Assembly: GCF_903946935.1 (NCBI RefSeq) | Contig: NZ_CAJAXH010000073.1 | Span: 1 to 42,424, forward strand | Origin: an uncultured Thiodictyon sp. | GTDB taxonomy: Bacteria > Pseudomonadota > Gammaproteobacteria > Chromatiales > Chromatiaceae | DNA length: 42,424 nt | Direction: 5' to 3' | Shown here: positions 17,089 to 25,854 of the stretch, one piece after another | Layout of the letters: every line of letters begins with the position of its first letter | How positions within the stretch are numbered: the first letter of the stretch is position 1 | Position numbers and translations under genes: made by a program | The notes under the pieces: generated by a model | What the model was told of the DNA's origin: nothing | What the model saw: the letters and a program-made list of their open reading frames with translations, nothing else | The model's database searches: none

Positions 17089-18009
17089 ATGCTCAAGACG
17101 CGTGTGTCCCTCGTCATCGGCGCCCTGCTCGCCTCCGGTCTCTGCCTGGCGGAGAACGCCAAGCCGGCCGCCGCGCCGGCCGCGCCCCCGGCTGACTCAA
17201 ACATCGCCGTGGTCAATGGCGTCGCCTATCCCCTGGATCTCTTCCGCGCGTTTTTCGTGGAACGGTTGCAAGACACCCAGGGCCAGGCCACCCAGACCGA
17301 CCCGGCATTCCAGCAACAGGTGTTCAACGAATTCATGACGATGGTCGTGGCCGCCCAGGAGGCGCAAAAGCGTAAACTCCAAGACCAACCGGAAGTCGCC
17401 CAAGCCCTCGAGGTGCAGCGCCTGAAGGTGATGTCGAACGCCGCCCTGGGCGCCATGGCGCAGGACATCAAGGTCACGGATGACGAGTTGAAGAAGGCCT
17501 ATGAGGAGGTCAAGAAGACCGCCGCCCGCACCGAGTTCAAGGCCAGACACATCCTGGTCAAGGATGAGGCGACGGCCAAGAAGGTCATCAAGGAGCTGGA
17601 GAAGAAGGGCGCTGACTTCGCCGAACTGGCCAAGAAATATTCAGAGGTGTCAACCGCCAAGACCGACGGTGGCGCGCTCGATTGGATCGATCCGAACCAG
17701 ATGCCGAAACCCTTCGCCGAGGCCATCGTCAAGATGAAGCCCGGCACCACCTCGAGCGAGCCGGTGCAGACCCAGTTCGGCTGGCATGTGATCAACCTGG
17801 AGGAGACCCGCATCGCCCCGCCACCCAGCTTTGAGGAAATCAAGCCTCAACTCACCGCCATCGTGCAGCGTCAGAAGCTGGCGGTGGAGGTCAACAAGCT
17901 GCGTGACGCCGCCAAGGTCGAGTTGAACGAGGAGGTGGTCAAGGTGACCCCCAAGACGGACGGGGAGACGGCTGAACCGGCCAAGAAGCAGGACGACGCC
18001 CACAAATAG
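17089..18009 (+). CDS. Periplasmic parvulin-type peptidyl-prolyl isomerase
   Basis: A 306-residue exported protein with an N-terminal signal peptide (MLKTRVSLVIGALLASGL, cut likely near CLA-EN), a Pro/Ala linker, a helical chaperone-like region (about 40-145) and a PpiC rotamase domain (about 150-245). The rotamase markers are FKARHILVKDEATAKK, GADFAELAKKYSE, DGGALDWIDPNQMPKPF and TQFGWHVINLEE. The tail is Lys/Glu-rich and charged. Layout matches PrsA/SurA-like foldases that help envelope proteins fold. The start is moved to ATG 17089 because it gives a proper signal peptide; an upstream TTG at 16999 lies in repeat C. Gene ends just before a stable hairpin shared with htpX. Confidence 0.9.
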   Translation: MLKTRVSLVIGALLASGLCLAENAKPAAAPAAPPADSNIAVVNGVAYPLDLFRAFFVERLQDTQGQATQTDPAFQQQVFNEFMTMVVAAQEAQKRKLQDQPEVAQALEVQRLKVMSNAALGAMAQDIKVTDDELKKAYEEVKKTAARTEFKARHILVKDEATAKKVIKELEKKGADFAELAKKYSEVSTAKTDGGALDWIDPNQMPKPFAEAIVKMKPGTTSSEPVQTQFGWHVINLEETRIAPPPSFEEIKPQLTAIVQRQKLAVEVNKLRDAAKVELNEEVVKVTPKTDGETAEPAKKQDDAHK

Positions 18010-18024
18010 TCCCGCGCGCCGCCC

Positions 18025-18058
18025 CCCCTTCCCAGACTGGTTCCGGTCTGGGGAGGGG
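18025..18058. terminator. Hairpin between convergent parvulin and htpX genes
   Basis: A 13-bp stem with one mismatch (CCCCTTCCCAGAC / GTCTGGGGAGGGG) closes an 8-base loop, 15 bp after the parvulin stop and 14 bp before the htpX stop. There is no T-tract on either side, so termination efficiency is uncertain. Confidence 0.55.
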
Positions 18059-18071
18059 CCGGCGAGTCCCC

Positions 18072-18965
18072 TCAACCCCGCCCAGACTCCAGGGCGGCGA
18101 TGCGTACCTCCAAGGGCGGATGGCTCATGAACAGGGCCGCGAGCCCCTGGCCGATGCCACCGCTGATACCGAAGGCGGCAAACTCCTGCGCCGGCAGGTC
18201 GGTCGTGGCGTGGCCGCGCTGCAAGGCGCGCAGGGCATCGGCCATCTGGCGCCGACTGGTGAGCCGCGCCCCCCCCGCATCGGCGTGGAACTCCCGGTAA
18301 CGCGAAAACCACATCACGATCATAGTCGCAAGGAAGGACAGCAGGACTTGGGCGACCATCGTCGCGATGAAGGAGCCGATGCCGGGACCCGCGCCCCGAT
18401 CGTTGGGACCGCGCAGTGCCTGATCCACCAGACTGCCGACGATCCGCGCCAGGAACACCACGAAGGTGTTGACTACACCCTGGATCAGGGTCAGGGTCAC
18501 CATGTCGCCGTTGGCCACATGGCTGATCTCGTGACCGACCACGGCCGCCACCTCGTCCTTGGTCATGGTCTGGAGGAGCCCGGTGCTCACCGCCACCAGG
18601 GCCGCGTTGCGGTTCCAGCCGGTGGCAAAGGCGTTGGGCTCCGGCGCGTCGAAGATCCCCACCTCCGGCATCCGGATCCCCGCCCGCTGCGACTGCTGGG
18701 CCACCGTGTCCAGCAACCAGCGCTCGAACGGGGTGCTTGGTTGTTCGATGACCTGCACGCCCATGCCGCGCTTGGCCATGGACTTGGAGAGAAAGAGCGA
18801 GATCAGCGAGCCGGAGAAGCCGATGATGGCCGACATCGCCAGCAGCGACGGCAGATCGAGGCCGCCAGCGGAGTTGACGCCGGTGAGGCCAAGCAGACTG
18901 AAGACCAGGCTGATGACCACCATGACGGCCACATTGGTCGCCAAAAACAAGAAGATTCGCAGCAT
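18072..18965 (-). CDS. htpX: Membrane zinc metalloprotease HtpX
   Basis: A 297-residue M48-family inner-membrane protease for damaged membrane proteins, matching the usual length of about 290. It starts MLRIFLFLATNVAVMVVISL, followed by a second N-terminal membrane hairpin. The zinc site is VVGHEISHVANGD with the third ligand in REFHADAGGARLTS, and NAFATGWNRNAALVAVSTGL is the typical preceding segment. The C-terminus SHPPLEVRIAALE is conserved. ATG 18965 is chosen since homology starts there; the upstream in-frame extension lacks family sequence. Convergent with the parvulin gene, with whose product it shares an envelope-quality-control theme. Confidence 0.94.
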   Translation of the reverse strand: MLRIFLFLATNVAVMVVISLVFSLLGLTGVNSAGGLDLPSLLAMSAIIGFSGSLISLFLSKSMAKRGMGVQVIEQPSTPFERWLLDTVAQQSQRAGIRMPEVGIFDAPEPNAFATGWNRNAALVAVSTGLLQTMTKDEVAAVVGHEISHVANGDMVTLTLIQGVVNTFVVFLARIVGSLVDQALRGPNDRGAGPGIGSFIATMVAQVLLSFLATMIVMWFSRYREFHADAGGARLTSRRQMADALRALQRGHATTDLPAQEFAAFGISGGIGQGLAALFMSHPPLEVRIAALESGRG

Positions 18966-19099
18966 AGGTAGAGACTCCCGTGGATGGTTGCGACGACCTG
19001 CATACGATGCCCGCACCGGAGCGCTGCAGGCAAGCCCCCGACTTGCCTCGGCACCCCGACCGTCGGACGACACCATCTCCGCGAACTGAAAAAATGGAC

Positions 19100-19128
19100 T
19101 GGACAGACTGCGCTGCGACGGGTATCAT
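19100..19128 (+). promoter_or_regulatory. Sigma70-type promoter of tRNA-Ala
   Basis: TGGACA (19100-19105) and TATCAT (19123-19128) are separated by 17 bp, close to consensus. Transcription would start near 19135, about 30 bp before the tRNA. Confidence 0.6.
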
Positions 19129-19165
19129 TTTCGTCTCGATTGATTCAGCTTGTTTCGATTGACTC

Positions 19166-19241
19166 GGGGCCATAGCTCAGCTGGGAGAGCGCAACACTGG
19201 CAGTGTTGAGGTCGACGGTTCGATCCCGTCTGGCTCCACCA
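19166..19241 (+). tRNA. tRNA-Ala (anticodon GGC)
   Basis: A 76-nt cloverleaf including encoded CCA. The acceptor stem GGGGCCA pairs with TGGCTCC with one G-U. D arm GCTC...GAGC, anticodon stem CAACA/TGTTG with loop CTGGCAG giving GGC at 19199-19201, and T arm GACGG TTCGATC CCGTC. Followed by its own terminator, so probably monocistronic. Confidence 0.97.
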
Positions 19242-19250
19242 ATTACTGAA

Positions 19251-19288
19251 AATCCGGTCGCCCACATCTGGCTACCGGATTCTTTTTT
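19251..19288 (+). terminator. Intrinsic terminator after tRNA-Ala
   Basis: The stem AATCCGGT / ACCGGATT has an inner GCC/GGC extension and is followed at once by CTTTTTT. Positioned 10 bp after the tRNA. Confidence 0.8.
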
Positions 19289-19331
19289 AGCCCGCTGCGC
19301 GGAGCGCCCCGGCTAATAGCGTAACGATTCA

Positions 19332-19407
19332 GTCCCCATCGTCTAGAGGCCTAGGACACCGCCCTTTCACGGCGGCGACCGGAGTTCGAATCTCCGTGGG
19401 GACGCCA
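19332..19407 (+). tRNA. tRNA-Glu (anticodon TTC)
   Basis: A 76-nt cloverleaf with encoded CCA. It starts GTCCCCATCGTCTAGAGGCC, has anticodon stem CCGCC/GGCGG with loop CTTTCAC (TTC at 19366-19368), T arm CGGAG TTCGAAT CTCCG, and acceptor 3' strand GGGGAC. A TAATAG at 19314-19319 could be its -10, but no -35 is evident. Confidence 0.97.
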
Positions 19408-19428
19408 ATTAGACAGGCACTTAGCCAA

Positions 19429-19458
19429 CGACAAAGCCCCGTGATCGGGGCTTTGTCG
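19429..19458 (+). terminator. Strong hairpin after tRNA-Glu
   Basis: A perfect 12-bp stem CGACAAAGCCCC / GGGGCTTTGTCG around a 6-base loop, 21 bp after the tRNA. The T-run lies inside the 3' stem rather than after it. It could also serve as terminator of the minus-strand gene ending at 19493. Confidence 0.75.
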
Positions 19459-19492
19459 TATCACACGCGAGCGCAGTCCGATGCGCACGCTC

Positions 19493-19891
19493 TTACTCGT
19501 TCAAGGCTCCACAATGCGTGCAACGACCTGTCGATACCAGTTTTCGGCCGCAGGTTGAATTACCGCACCGCAGGCTATCACCATCAACTCTGGCACGCAC
19601 CTTGAGCTTACTTGGTATCGCGGCGCCTCTTTCGGGCACGACTGAAGTTCCAGGAAGGTCCCGGTGACAGTGTTTACAGACAACCGCTTCGGGCCGGATA
19701 AATTCAGCACAGAACGGGCACTTGACCTGTTTTTCGGAGCGCGAAACAAGTCCGCTCATGAAGAACATCAGGAAGGCCAGAGGGCCAAGCAGCGCTCCGC
19801 CAATAGCTGCGCCGGCTAGGTTAAACCCGCGCTTCATCCCGGCGCCTATGCCAATCAAGGCGCCAAGCAACGGCCAAAAGAGCATCTCCAT
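19493..19891 (-). CDS. Small membrane protein with two zinc-ribbon motifs
   Basis: A 132-residue hypothetical protein. Residues 1-45 contain two hydrophobic segments (LFWPLLGALIGIGAG and AIGGALLGPLAFLMFFMSGL). Then comes a zinc ribbon CPFCAEFIRPEA...CKHC (about 58-75) and, after a basic linker, a second Cys set CGNSTCGRKL...CTHCG at the C-terminus. The layout suggests a membrane-anchored zinc-binding protein with a cytoplasmic tail; function unknown. Start: ATG 19891; a TTG five codons upstream is possible. Stands alone between the tRNAs and the macro-domain gene, with local base composition less GC-rich than its neighbours. Confidence 0.72.
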   Translation of the reverse strand: MEMLFWPLLGALIGIGAGMKRGFNLAGAAIGGALLGPLAFLMFFMSGLVSRSEKQVKCPFCAEFIRPEAVVCKHCHRDLPGTSVVPERGAAIPSKLKVRARVDGDSLRCGNSTCGRKLVSTGRCTHCGALNE

Positions 19892-20023
19892 TTTATTCGC
19901 CCACAATAAGTTGATGGTAACTTATCTTATTCCACGGTTTTATTGTAGTCAAGGATAGGTGGTTGGCCGGCAAAACCCGGGCAGCCAGTTTTACTTTGCG
20001 TGCCTGAGCTTCGCCCCCCGGAC

Positions 20024-20551
20024 CTACTCGCTTGCCCAAGCAGAAACCCCCAGCAGATATTCATAGACGGCCAGATCCGTGGCCGAGAAGCAACAAAAAA
20101 TAACCTCCTGGATACCAGGATATCGTGGCAAGCGGTCCTGGACGGTCGCGACGGCGGTTCGGGCGGCAGCCGCAATGGGATAGCCATAGATGCCGGTACT
20201 GATGCTCGGGAAGGCCAGGGAGCGCAGTTCGGCCGCCGCGGCGACCTCCAGGCAACGGCGATAACAGGCAGCGAGCAGTTGCGCCTCACCCTCGGCTCCG
20301 CCGTGCCAGACCGGCCCGACGGTATGGATGACATGGCGGGCGGGCAGCCGGTAGCCGCGCGTGAGTTTCGCGTCCCCGACCGCACAGCCGCCCAGCGTGC
20401 GACACTCGGCAAGCAACTCGCTCCCGGCGGCACGGTGGATGGCCCCGTCCACCCCCCCGCCGCCGAGCAGCGACCCATTGGCCGCATTGACGATGGCATC
20501 CACCGCGAGGGTGGTGAGGTCGGCCTGAATGGCACGGAGCTTGGTTGTCAT
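20024..20551 (-). CDS. Macro-domain protein, probable O-acetyl-ADP-ribose deacetylase (YmdB-like)
   Basis: A 175-residue single macro domain, the size of E. coli YmdB. Ligand-binding signatures are [20 protein letters not shown] at about 17-36, [20 protein letters not shown] and [14 protein letters not shown] (phosphate loop). Such proteins hydrolyse O-acetyl-ADP-ribose or remove ADP-ribose from targets; YmdB also modulates RNase III in E. coli. Start ATG 20551 ([14 protein letters not shown]). Frame extension further upstream is antisense to lpdA and is rejected. Divergent from lpdA with a 171-bp gap. Confidence 0.9.
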   Translation of the reverse strand: MTTKLRAIQADLTTLAVDAIVNAANGSLLGGGGVDGAIHRAAGSELLAECRTLGGCAVGDAKLTRGYRLPARHVIHTVGPVWHGGAEGEAQLLAACYRRCLEVAAAAELRSLAFPSISTGIYGYPIAAAARTAVATVQDRLPRYPGIQEVIFCCFSATDLAVYEYLLGVSAWASE

Positions 20552-20722
20552 GATCGGAACACCGGTGCGAGGGTCAATCAGCGCGAAATATACCAGAGGC
20601 CCAGGCGGCGGCGGGACGCATCGCGCACCCCAAGCGGTCCTCCCATCGGTTAGGATTGTGGGTGTTCCCGCCGCCGCAGTGTGCGGACCCTCGATCGATC
20701 CTTTGAGCCAAGTAGAGCAATC

Positions 20723-22177
20723 ATGAGCGAACCCATCCCAGCAGCAACGCCCGGCCAGACCCCAGCCCAGGACATCAGCACGGAGATTGCGATCATCGGC
20801 GGCGGACCCGGCGGCTACACGGCGGCCTTCCGCGCCGCCGACCTGGGCCAGCGCGTGGTCCTGATCGAGCGCTATGGCGCCTTGGGCGGGGTCTGTCTCA
20901 ACGTCGGCTGCATCCCCTCCAAGGCCCTGCTGCACACCGCTGCCATCATCGAGGAGGCCAAGGCACTCGGGGCGATGGGGGTGACCTTCGCCCCGCCGCA
21001 GATCGACCTGGACCAGATGCGCGCCGGCAAGCGCAAGGTGGTCGAGCGCCTCACCGGGGGGCTGGCGGCACTGGCCAAACAGCGCAAGGTGCAGATCGTC
21101 ACCGGCAGCGCGCGCTTCGAGGGCCAGCGCCGCCTGAGCGTGGAAACCCGCGAGGGCCGGATCGGCGTCAACTTCAACCAGTGCATCATCGCCTGCGGGT
21201 CGAGCCCGGTGCGCATCCCTGGCTTCCCCCACGAGGACCCGCGGGTGATGGACTCCACCGGCGCCTTGGAGATTGCCGACATCCCGGAGCGCCTGCTGAT
21301 CGTCGGCGGCGGCATCATCGGGCTGGAGATGGCGAGCGTCTACGCTGCGCTCGGCTCACGCATCGACGTGGTGGAGTTACAGGACCAGCTCATCCCCGGC
21401 TGCGACCTGGACCTGGTGCGGGTGCTGGAGAAGGTCGTGAAGCCGCGCTATGAGCGCATCCTACTGGAGACCAAGGTGGCACGGATGGATGCGAGCGCTG
21501 AGGGCATCAAGATCGTCTTCGAGGGCAAGCACCCGGGGGAGGCCATCTACGACAAGGTGCTGGTCGCAGTGGGCCGCCGACCCAACGGCAAGCTGATCAA
21601 CGCCGAGGCGGCCGGGGTCACCGTCGACGCCCAGGGCTTCATCCCGGTGGACGCCCACCTGCGCACCAACGTGCCCAACATCTACGCCATCGGCGACGTG
21701 GTCGGCAACCCCATGCTCGCCCACAAGGCGACCCATGAGGCCAAGACCGCGGCCGAGGTCATCGCTGGCCTGCCGGCCCTCTTCGACCCGCTCACCATCC
21801 CCTCGGTGGCCTACACCGACCCGGAAATCGCCTGGATGGGCCTCACTGAGACCGAGGCCAAGAAGCAGGGCATCGCCTACGAGAAGGGCGTCTTCCCGTG
21901 GGCGGCGAGCGGTCGGGCACTCGGCATCCACCGTGAGGAGGGGTTGACCAAGCTCCTGTTCGACCCGGACACCCACCGCATCCTCGGCGCCGGCATCGTC
22001 GGCGTGAACGCGGGCGAGCTGATCGGCGAGACCGTCCTGGCCCTGGAGATGGGCGCGGACATGGAGGACATCGGACTCACCATCCACCCCCACCCGACGC
22101 TCAACGAGACCATTGGACTGGCCGCCGAGATGGCCCACGGCTCCATCACCGACCTGCTGCCGCCGAAAAAACGGTAG
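20723..22177 (+). CDS. lpdA: Dihydrolipoyl dehydrogenase (E3)
   Basis: A 484-residue FAD-dependent disulfide oxidoreductase that reoxidises lipoamide in 2-oxo-acid dehydrogenase complexes. The FAD motif [20 protein letters not shown] is at about 37-56, the redox disulfide in [13 protein letters not shown], the NAD motif in [20 protein letters not shown], and the active-site His-Glu in IHPHPTLNE near the C-terminus. The first 30 or so residues are a Pro/Ala/Gln-rich stretch that looks like a lipoyl-domain linker without the domain; no lipoyl domain is encoded upstream. Genes for E1 and E2 are not in this window. Start ATG 20723; ends 4 bp before a strong hairpin. Confidence 0.93.
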   Translation: MSEPIPAATPGQTPAQDISTEIAIIGGGPGGYTAAFRAADLGQRVVLIERYGALGGVCLNVGCIPSKALLHTAAIIEEAKALGAMGVTFAPPQIDLDQMRAGKRKVVERLTGGLAALAKQRKVQIVTGSARFEGQRRLSVETREGRIGVNFNQCIIACGSSPVRIPGFPHEDPRVMDSTGALEIADIPERLLIVGGGIIGLEMASVYAALGSRIDVVELQDQLIPGCDLDLVRVLEKVVKPRYERILLETKVARMDASAEGIKIVFEGKHPGEAIYDKVLVAVGRRPNGKLINAEAAGVTVDAQGFIPVDAHLRTNVPNIYAIGDVVGNPMLAHKATHEAKTAAEVIAGLPALFDPLTIPSVAYTDPEIAWMGLTETEAKKQGIAYEKGVFPWAASGRALGIHREEGLTKLLFDPDTHRILGAGIVGVNAGELIGETVLALEMGADMEDIGLTIHPHPTLNETIGLAAEMAHGSITDLLPPKKR

Positions 22178-22180
22178 GGT

Positions 22181-22207
22181 AGCCGGGGCGCTTGAGGCGC
22201 CCCGGCT
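22181..22207 (+). terminator. Hairpin after lpdA
   Basis: A perfect 11-bp GC stem AGCCGGGGCGC / GCGCCCCGGCT with loop TTGAG, 4 bp after the lpdA stop. Only a weak T-run follows (TTGGTTAA), so termination is likely but not certain. Confidence 0.65.
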
Positions 22208-22720
22208 TGGTTAACACGCAAAGGAGCAATGCGAGCCAGCGTTGGGCCGTCTCCGACGCTCTCGTGACACCGCTGCGGCGGTGTCACGCCTGTGTTAGTC
22301 GCTGTGCGACGCGAGGCACGCGCCCGGAACGACCACCAAACTCAAGAAGGAAGTCAGACGCGATGGGGCGCCACCCGTCGAATTGGTGGAGTGTTAAGCA
22401 ACCTTAATCATTATCCCGGGCCATCGGCCCCGCCAGCCAGCTCCCCGGTCGGCTTGAACGCCGCCGCCGGTGTACTCGGAAAAACCTCTGATCTGGGCCA
22501 CTTGCCCCCATCCGGAACCCCCGCCACACCCGCCTGAAGCCCCTCAATCACCGGAAATGCACGTCAGCGGCGTCCAAACACTTGTCTTGTTTAGGGCGGA
22601 CGCGCTATCTTTCGCCGCTTGGTGTTTCTGTCAGGGCGGTTTCCCGCGTTAAGGAACCGCCTTTTTGTTTTTTTGGACGCGGCACCTCGCGCGTCCCGGA
22701 GCCGATTCGGCAGGGCCTCT
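22208..22720 (+). promoter_or_regulatory. argD upstream region with structured leader
   Basis: About 510 bp with no convincing gene. An 11-bp perfect hairpin, CGTGACACCGC / GCGGTGTCACG, lies at 22263-22288. From 22566 to 22619 alternative pairings are possible: AGCGGCG with CGCCGCT (outer), or GCGTCC with GGACGC plus AAAC with GTTT (inner), sharing bases. An intrinsic terminator follows at 22636-22675, 45 bp before argD. A weak promoter-like pair TTGGTG/TAATCA (16-bp spacer) occurs at 22383-22410. The layout fits an attenuated leader or a small RNA; neither is proven. Confidence 0.5.
22636..22675 (+). terminator. Intrinsic terminator upstream of argD
   Basis: The stem GGCGGTT(T)CC / GGAACCGCC closes a loop containing CGCGTTAA and is followed by TTTTTGTTTTTTT. 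A textbook rho-independent terminator, placed between the putative leader and the argD start. Confidence 0.85.
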
Positions 22721-23899
22721 ATGAGCGAACCCTTGATGGCGACCTACAAACGACTGCCCGTGACCTTCGCACGTGGCGAAGGCGTGTGGCTGTGGGACGA
22801 TAGCGGTACGCGTTACCTGGACGCGCTGGCCGGGATCGCCGTGTGCGGCCTGGGCCATGCCCACCCCGCGGTGCGCGACGCCCTGTGCGCGCAGGCCGGG
22901 CTGCTGGTGCATACCTCCAATATCTACGGCATCGCCGAACAGGAGCGCCTGGGCGCCCTGCTCACGGCGCTCGCGGGCATGGACCGGGTCTTCTTCGGCA
23001 ACTCGGGGGCCGAGGCCAACGAGGCGGCGATCAAGTTGGCGCGCCTCTACGCCCACCAGCGCGGCATCGAGAACCCGGCCATCCTGGTGATGGAGAACAG
23101 CTTCCACGGCCGCACGCTCGCGACCCTGAGCGCGACCGGCAACCGCAAGGTGCAGGCCGGCTTCGAGCCGCTGGTGCAAGGCTTCCTGCGCGTCCCGTAT
23201 AACGATATCGACGCCATCGAGACCGCCGCCGCCAACCGCAAGAACATCGTAGCCATCCTGGTGGAGCCCATCCAGGGCGAGGGCGGCATCAATATCCCCG
23301 GCGATGACTACCTGCCGGCCCTGCGGCGCATCTGCGACCGCGAGGGGTGGCTCCTGATGCTGGACGAGATCCAGACCGGCATCGGGCGCACCGGGCGCTG
23401 GTTCGGCTTCCAGCACACCGACATCGTGCCGGACGTCATGACCCTGGCCAAGGCACTCGGCAACGGGGTCCCGATCGGCGCCTGCGTGGCCCGCGGGGCG
23501 GCGGCCGAGGTCTTCGGCCCCGGCAGCCACGGCTCGACCTTCGGCGGCAATCCGCTCGCCTGCCGCGCGGCCCGGGCGGTGCTTGAGACCATCGCGGCGC
23601 AGGACCTGGTGGCACACGCCGCGACCCAAGGGGCAGCCCTGCTCGCGGCCTTCCGGGAGTCCCTCGCCGGGACGGCGGGGGTGGTCGCCATCCGCGGGCG
23701 CGGCCTGATGCTCGGCATCGAACTGGATCGGCCCTGTAGCGAATTGGTGGGGCAGGCACTGGCAGCGGGGCTGCTGATCAATGTCACCGCCGAGCGGGTG
23801 ATCCGGCTCTTGCCGCCACTAATCATCGATCAGGACGAAGTCGCAGCGTTGGTCGAGGGTCTCAGCGCCCTGATCCGCCGGTTCCTCAGTGCCCCTTGA
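22721..23899 (+). CDS. argD: Acetylornithine aminotransferase
   Basis: A 392-residue PLP-dependent class-III aminotransferase that converts N-acetylglutamate semialdehyde and glutamate to N-acetylornithine in arginine synthesis (and possibly succinyl-diaminopimelate synthesis). Motifs: [16 protein letters not shown] at the N-terminus, [56 protein letters not shown], and the PLP-Lys in [14 protein letters not shown], then [13 protein letters not shown]. Start ATG 22721 ([10 protein letters not shown]); ATG 22736 is an alternative. The frame continues upstream through the terminator, which is not coding. The argF ATG is 37 bp after its stop, so the two form an arginine operon. Confidence 0.93.
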   Translation: MSEPLMATYKRLPVTFARGEGVWLWDDSGTRYLDALAGIAVCGLGHAHPAVRDALCAQAGLLVHTSNIYGIAEQERLGALLTALAGMDRVFFGNSGAEANEAAIKLARLYAHQRGIENPAILVMENSFHGRTLATLSATGNRKVQAGFEPLVQGFLRVPYNDIDAIETAAANRKNIVAILVEPIQGEGGINIPGDDYLPALRRICDREGWLLMLDEIQTGIGRTGRWFGFQHTDIVPDVMTLAKALGNGVPIGACVARGAAAEVFGPGSHGSTFGGNPLACRAARAVLETIAAQDLVAHAATQGAALLAAFRESLAGTAGVVAIRGRGLMLGIELDRPCSELVGQALAAGLLINVTAERVIRLLPPLIIDQDEVAALVEGLSALIRRFLSAP

Positions 23900-23936
23900 G
23901 GGCGCGCTTGACCCACTCCCGGAGAACGGACCCCCG

Positions 23937-24863
23937 ATGCAAGCCATCCCGAGCACCTGTCGGCACCTCCTCTCGCTCACCGATCTGGCCGCCGCCGAGG
24001 TGCGCGCCCTGATTGCGCGCGCCACCGAACTCAAGGCCATGCGCCGCCGCGGGGAGGACTATCGCCCCCTGCGCCACCGCGTCCTGGCGATGATCTTCGA
24101 GAAATCCTCGACCCGCACGCGCGTCTCTTTTGAGGCGGGCATGGCCCAACTCGGCGGCCATGCCATGTTCCTGTCGGCACGCGACACCCAACTCGGGCGT
24201 GGCGAACCGGTCGAGGACGCCGCCCGGGTCCTCTCGCGCATGGTCGATGCGGTGATGATCCGCACCTTTGAGCAGGAGACTGTGGAGCGCTTCGCCGCCC
24301 ATTCCTCGGTGCCGGTCATCAATGGCCTGACCAACCGCCTGCACCCCTGTCAGGTCCTCGCCGACATCCAGACCTATGTGGAGCATCGCGGCGATATCGG
24401 CGGCCGGCGGGTGGCCTGGATCGGCGACGGCAACAATATGTGCCAGACCTACATGGAGGCGGCATGTCTGTTGGATTTCGAGCTGCGTATCGGTTGCCCC
24501 GCCGGTTTCGAGCCGGAGACCGGGTTGCTGGCCGAATGCGCCGACCGCTGCGAGATCATGCACGACCCGGTAGCCGCCGCCGCGGGGGCCGATCTGATCG
24601 TCACCGATGTATGGGCCAGCATGCACCAGGAGGACGAACTGGCCACCCGCATGGCGCAGTTCGCCCCCTTCCAGGTCAACGAGGCGGTGATGGCCGGCGC
24701 CGCGCCCGACGCGCTCTTCATGCACTGCCTGCCGGCGCACCGCGGGGAAGAGGTGACCGCCGCGGTCATCGACGGCCCCCAATCCGTGGTGTGGGACGAG
24801 GCCGAGAATCGCCTGCATGTGCAAAAGGCGCTGCTTGAATTCCTGCTGGTCCTCGGGCGTTGA
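23937..24863 (+). CDS. argF: Ornithine carbamoyltransferase
   Basis: A 308-residue cytoplasmic transferase that makes citrulline from ornithine and carbamoyl phosphate. The carbamoyl-phosphate site is [16 protein letters not shown], with further contacts in RTFEQETVE and [14 protein letters not shown]. The ornithine site is [10 protein letters not shown], and the catalytic Cys lies in [12 protein letters not shown]. Length is normal. ATG 23937 is preceded by CGGAGAACGGA; an upstream in-frame TTG/GTG form adds unsupported residues. Second gene of the argD-argF pair. Confidence 0.95.
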   Translation: MQAIPSTCRHLLSLTDLAAAEVRALIARATELKAMRRRGEDYRPLRHRVLAMIFEKSSTRTRVSFEAGMAQLGGHAMFLSARDTQLGRGEPVEDAARVLSRMVDAVMIRTFEQETVERFAAHSSVPVINGLTNRLHPCQVLADIQTYVEHRGDIGGRRVAWIGDGNNMCQTYMEAACLLDFELRIGCPAGFEPETGLLAECADRCEIMHDPVAAAAGADLIVTDVWASMHQEDELATRMAQFAPFQVNEAVMAGAAPDALFMHCLPAHRGEEVTAAVIDGPQSVVWDEAENRLHVQKALLEFLLVLGR

Positions 24864-24919
24864 GGCCCCCGCGCCGCGTGCGCCGAAAAACCCGTATCAC
24901 ATCGTAGCGAGGACGCCCC

Positions 24920-25600
24920 ATGAGCGCATCGGCACCCCTGTTGTGCGGCCTCTGTGCCGCGCTACTGATCCCGTTATCGGCCCAGGCCGAGACCAGTTAC
25001 GTCACCGATCAACTGGAAGTCGGCCTGCGGGCCGGGGGTAGCACCCGTTACAAGGTCATCAAGATGCTGCCGAGCGGCACACCGCTCGAAGTGCTGGGGG
25101 TCAACCGGACCACCAAATACGCGCAGGTCAAGACCCTGGACGGCGCCGTTGGTTTCGTGCCCGCGGACCAACTCCAGACCGAACCCGCCGCGCGCAACCG
25201 CGTCGCCGCGCTGGAGGCCCGTCTCGCCGAGCTGCAACAGTCGCCCGACGCACTCTCCGCCCGACTCGCCAAGGCCCAATCCGAGCGGACCGAGCTGGCG
25301 GCGCGTAACCAGGACCTGGTGCAGAAGAGCAATCTGCTGGAGCAGCAACTGGCGACCATCCGCCACGCCAGCGCCAACGTGCTGGAGGTCACCACCGACC
25401 GGGAGCGGCTGCGTGTCCAGGTGGCGGACCTGACCCGCGCCCAGGCGGAACTGGAACAGGAAAACCGCGATCTCAAGAACCAGACCAATCTGCGCTGGTT
25501 CCTGATCGGGGCCGGGGTCTTGGTCGGCGGGATACTGCTCGGCCTGATCCTCCCGCGGCTGCGCCTGCGGCAGCGCAAGAATACCTGGGGAACGCTGTAG
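24920..25600 (+). CDS. SH3-domain membrane protein (YgiM/TIGR04211 type)
   Basis: A 226-residue protein with a signal peptide (ending AQAETSYVTD), a bacterial SH3 domain (about 24-90; YVTDQLEVGLRAGGSTRYK, VGFVPADQL), a long coiled coil (about 92-190, rich in Gln/Glu/Arg/Leu), and one C-terminal membrane helix (WFLIGAGVLVGGILLGLILP) followed by a basic tail. This is the layout of the YgiM family: periplasmic SH3 anchored by a C-terminal helix, likely interacting with cell wall or envelope. Function is not established. ATG 24920 is preceded by GCGAGGACG. Confidence 0.85.
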   Translation: MSASAPLLCGLCAALLIPLSAQAETSYVTDQLEVGLRAGGSTRYKVIKMLPSGTPLEVLGVNRTTKYAQVKTLDGAVGFVPADQLQTEPAARNRVAALEARLAELQQSPDALSARLAKAQSERTELAARNQDLVQKSNLLEQQLATIRHASANVLEVTTDRERLRVQVADLTRAQAELEQENRDLKNQTNLRWFLIGAGVLVGGILLGLILPRLRLRQRKNTWGTL

Positions 25601-25658
25601 CGCTGAACGAGGCCGCCCTCGCGCCGAGATCCGTCATCGTTGTCCGATCATGGATAGC

Positions 25659-25698
25659 CCTATCTCGCGGGCATTGATCCTATCTCGCGGGCATTGAT
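25659..25698. repeat. Tandem duplication of a 20-bp unit
   Basis: Two perfect adjoining copies of CCTATCTCGCGGGCATTGAT (25659-25678, 25679-25698) right before a family B arm and a family A MITE. Probably a local duplication in a repeat-prone spacer. Confidence 0.8.
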
Positions 25699-25730
25699 CA
25701 CTTGGCGCCTTGGCGTGACAACTGCTCTTT
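25699..25730. repeat. Single arm of repeat family B
   Basis: CACTTGGCGCCTTGGCG followed by TGACAACTGCTCTTT. It is the reverse complement of the outer end of the copy at 636-760 (AAAGAGCAGTTGTCACGCC). The opposite arm is missing; MITE copy 4 starts at the very next base. Confidence 0.7.
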
Positions 25731-25852
25731 CTAGCAGGCTGTCGGACTTAGTGATGCAACCGATTGAATGCAAAGAGTTTCCTCTTTTGCGCCAAAAAGT
25801 CGTTTTCCTTTTTAATCAATCGGTTACGCCATCAAGTCCGACAGGCTGCTAG
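25731..25852 (+). mobile_element. MITE-like element, family A, copy 4
   Basis: Fourth 122-bp copy with CTAG at both ends, same orientation as copies 1 and 2, with one visible change (CCTTTTTAATC for CCTGTTTAATC). It lies 2 bp from the hypF stop codon and directly against a family B arm. Confidence 0.8.
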
Positions 25853-25854
25853 GA

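Noticed and set aside
17650-19173. A 507-codon minus-strand frame across htpX and the parvulin gene
   Set aside because: Off-frame with htpX, whose real frame has full motifs; composition is Arg/Gly/Pro-rich and it crosses two genes.
22470-22652. Short frame ending inside the argD terminator loop, as a leader peptide for attenuation
   Set aside because: It has no run of arginine (or lysine) codons and no clear ribosome site, so classical peptide attenuation is not supported; an RNA-based mechanism remains possible.
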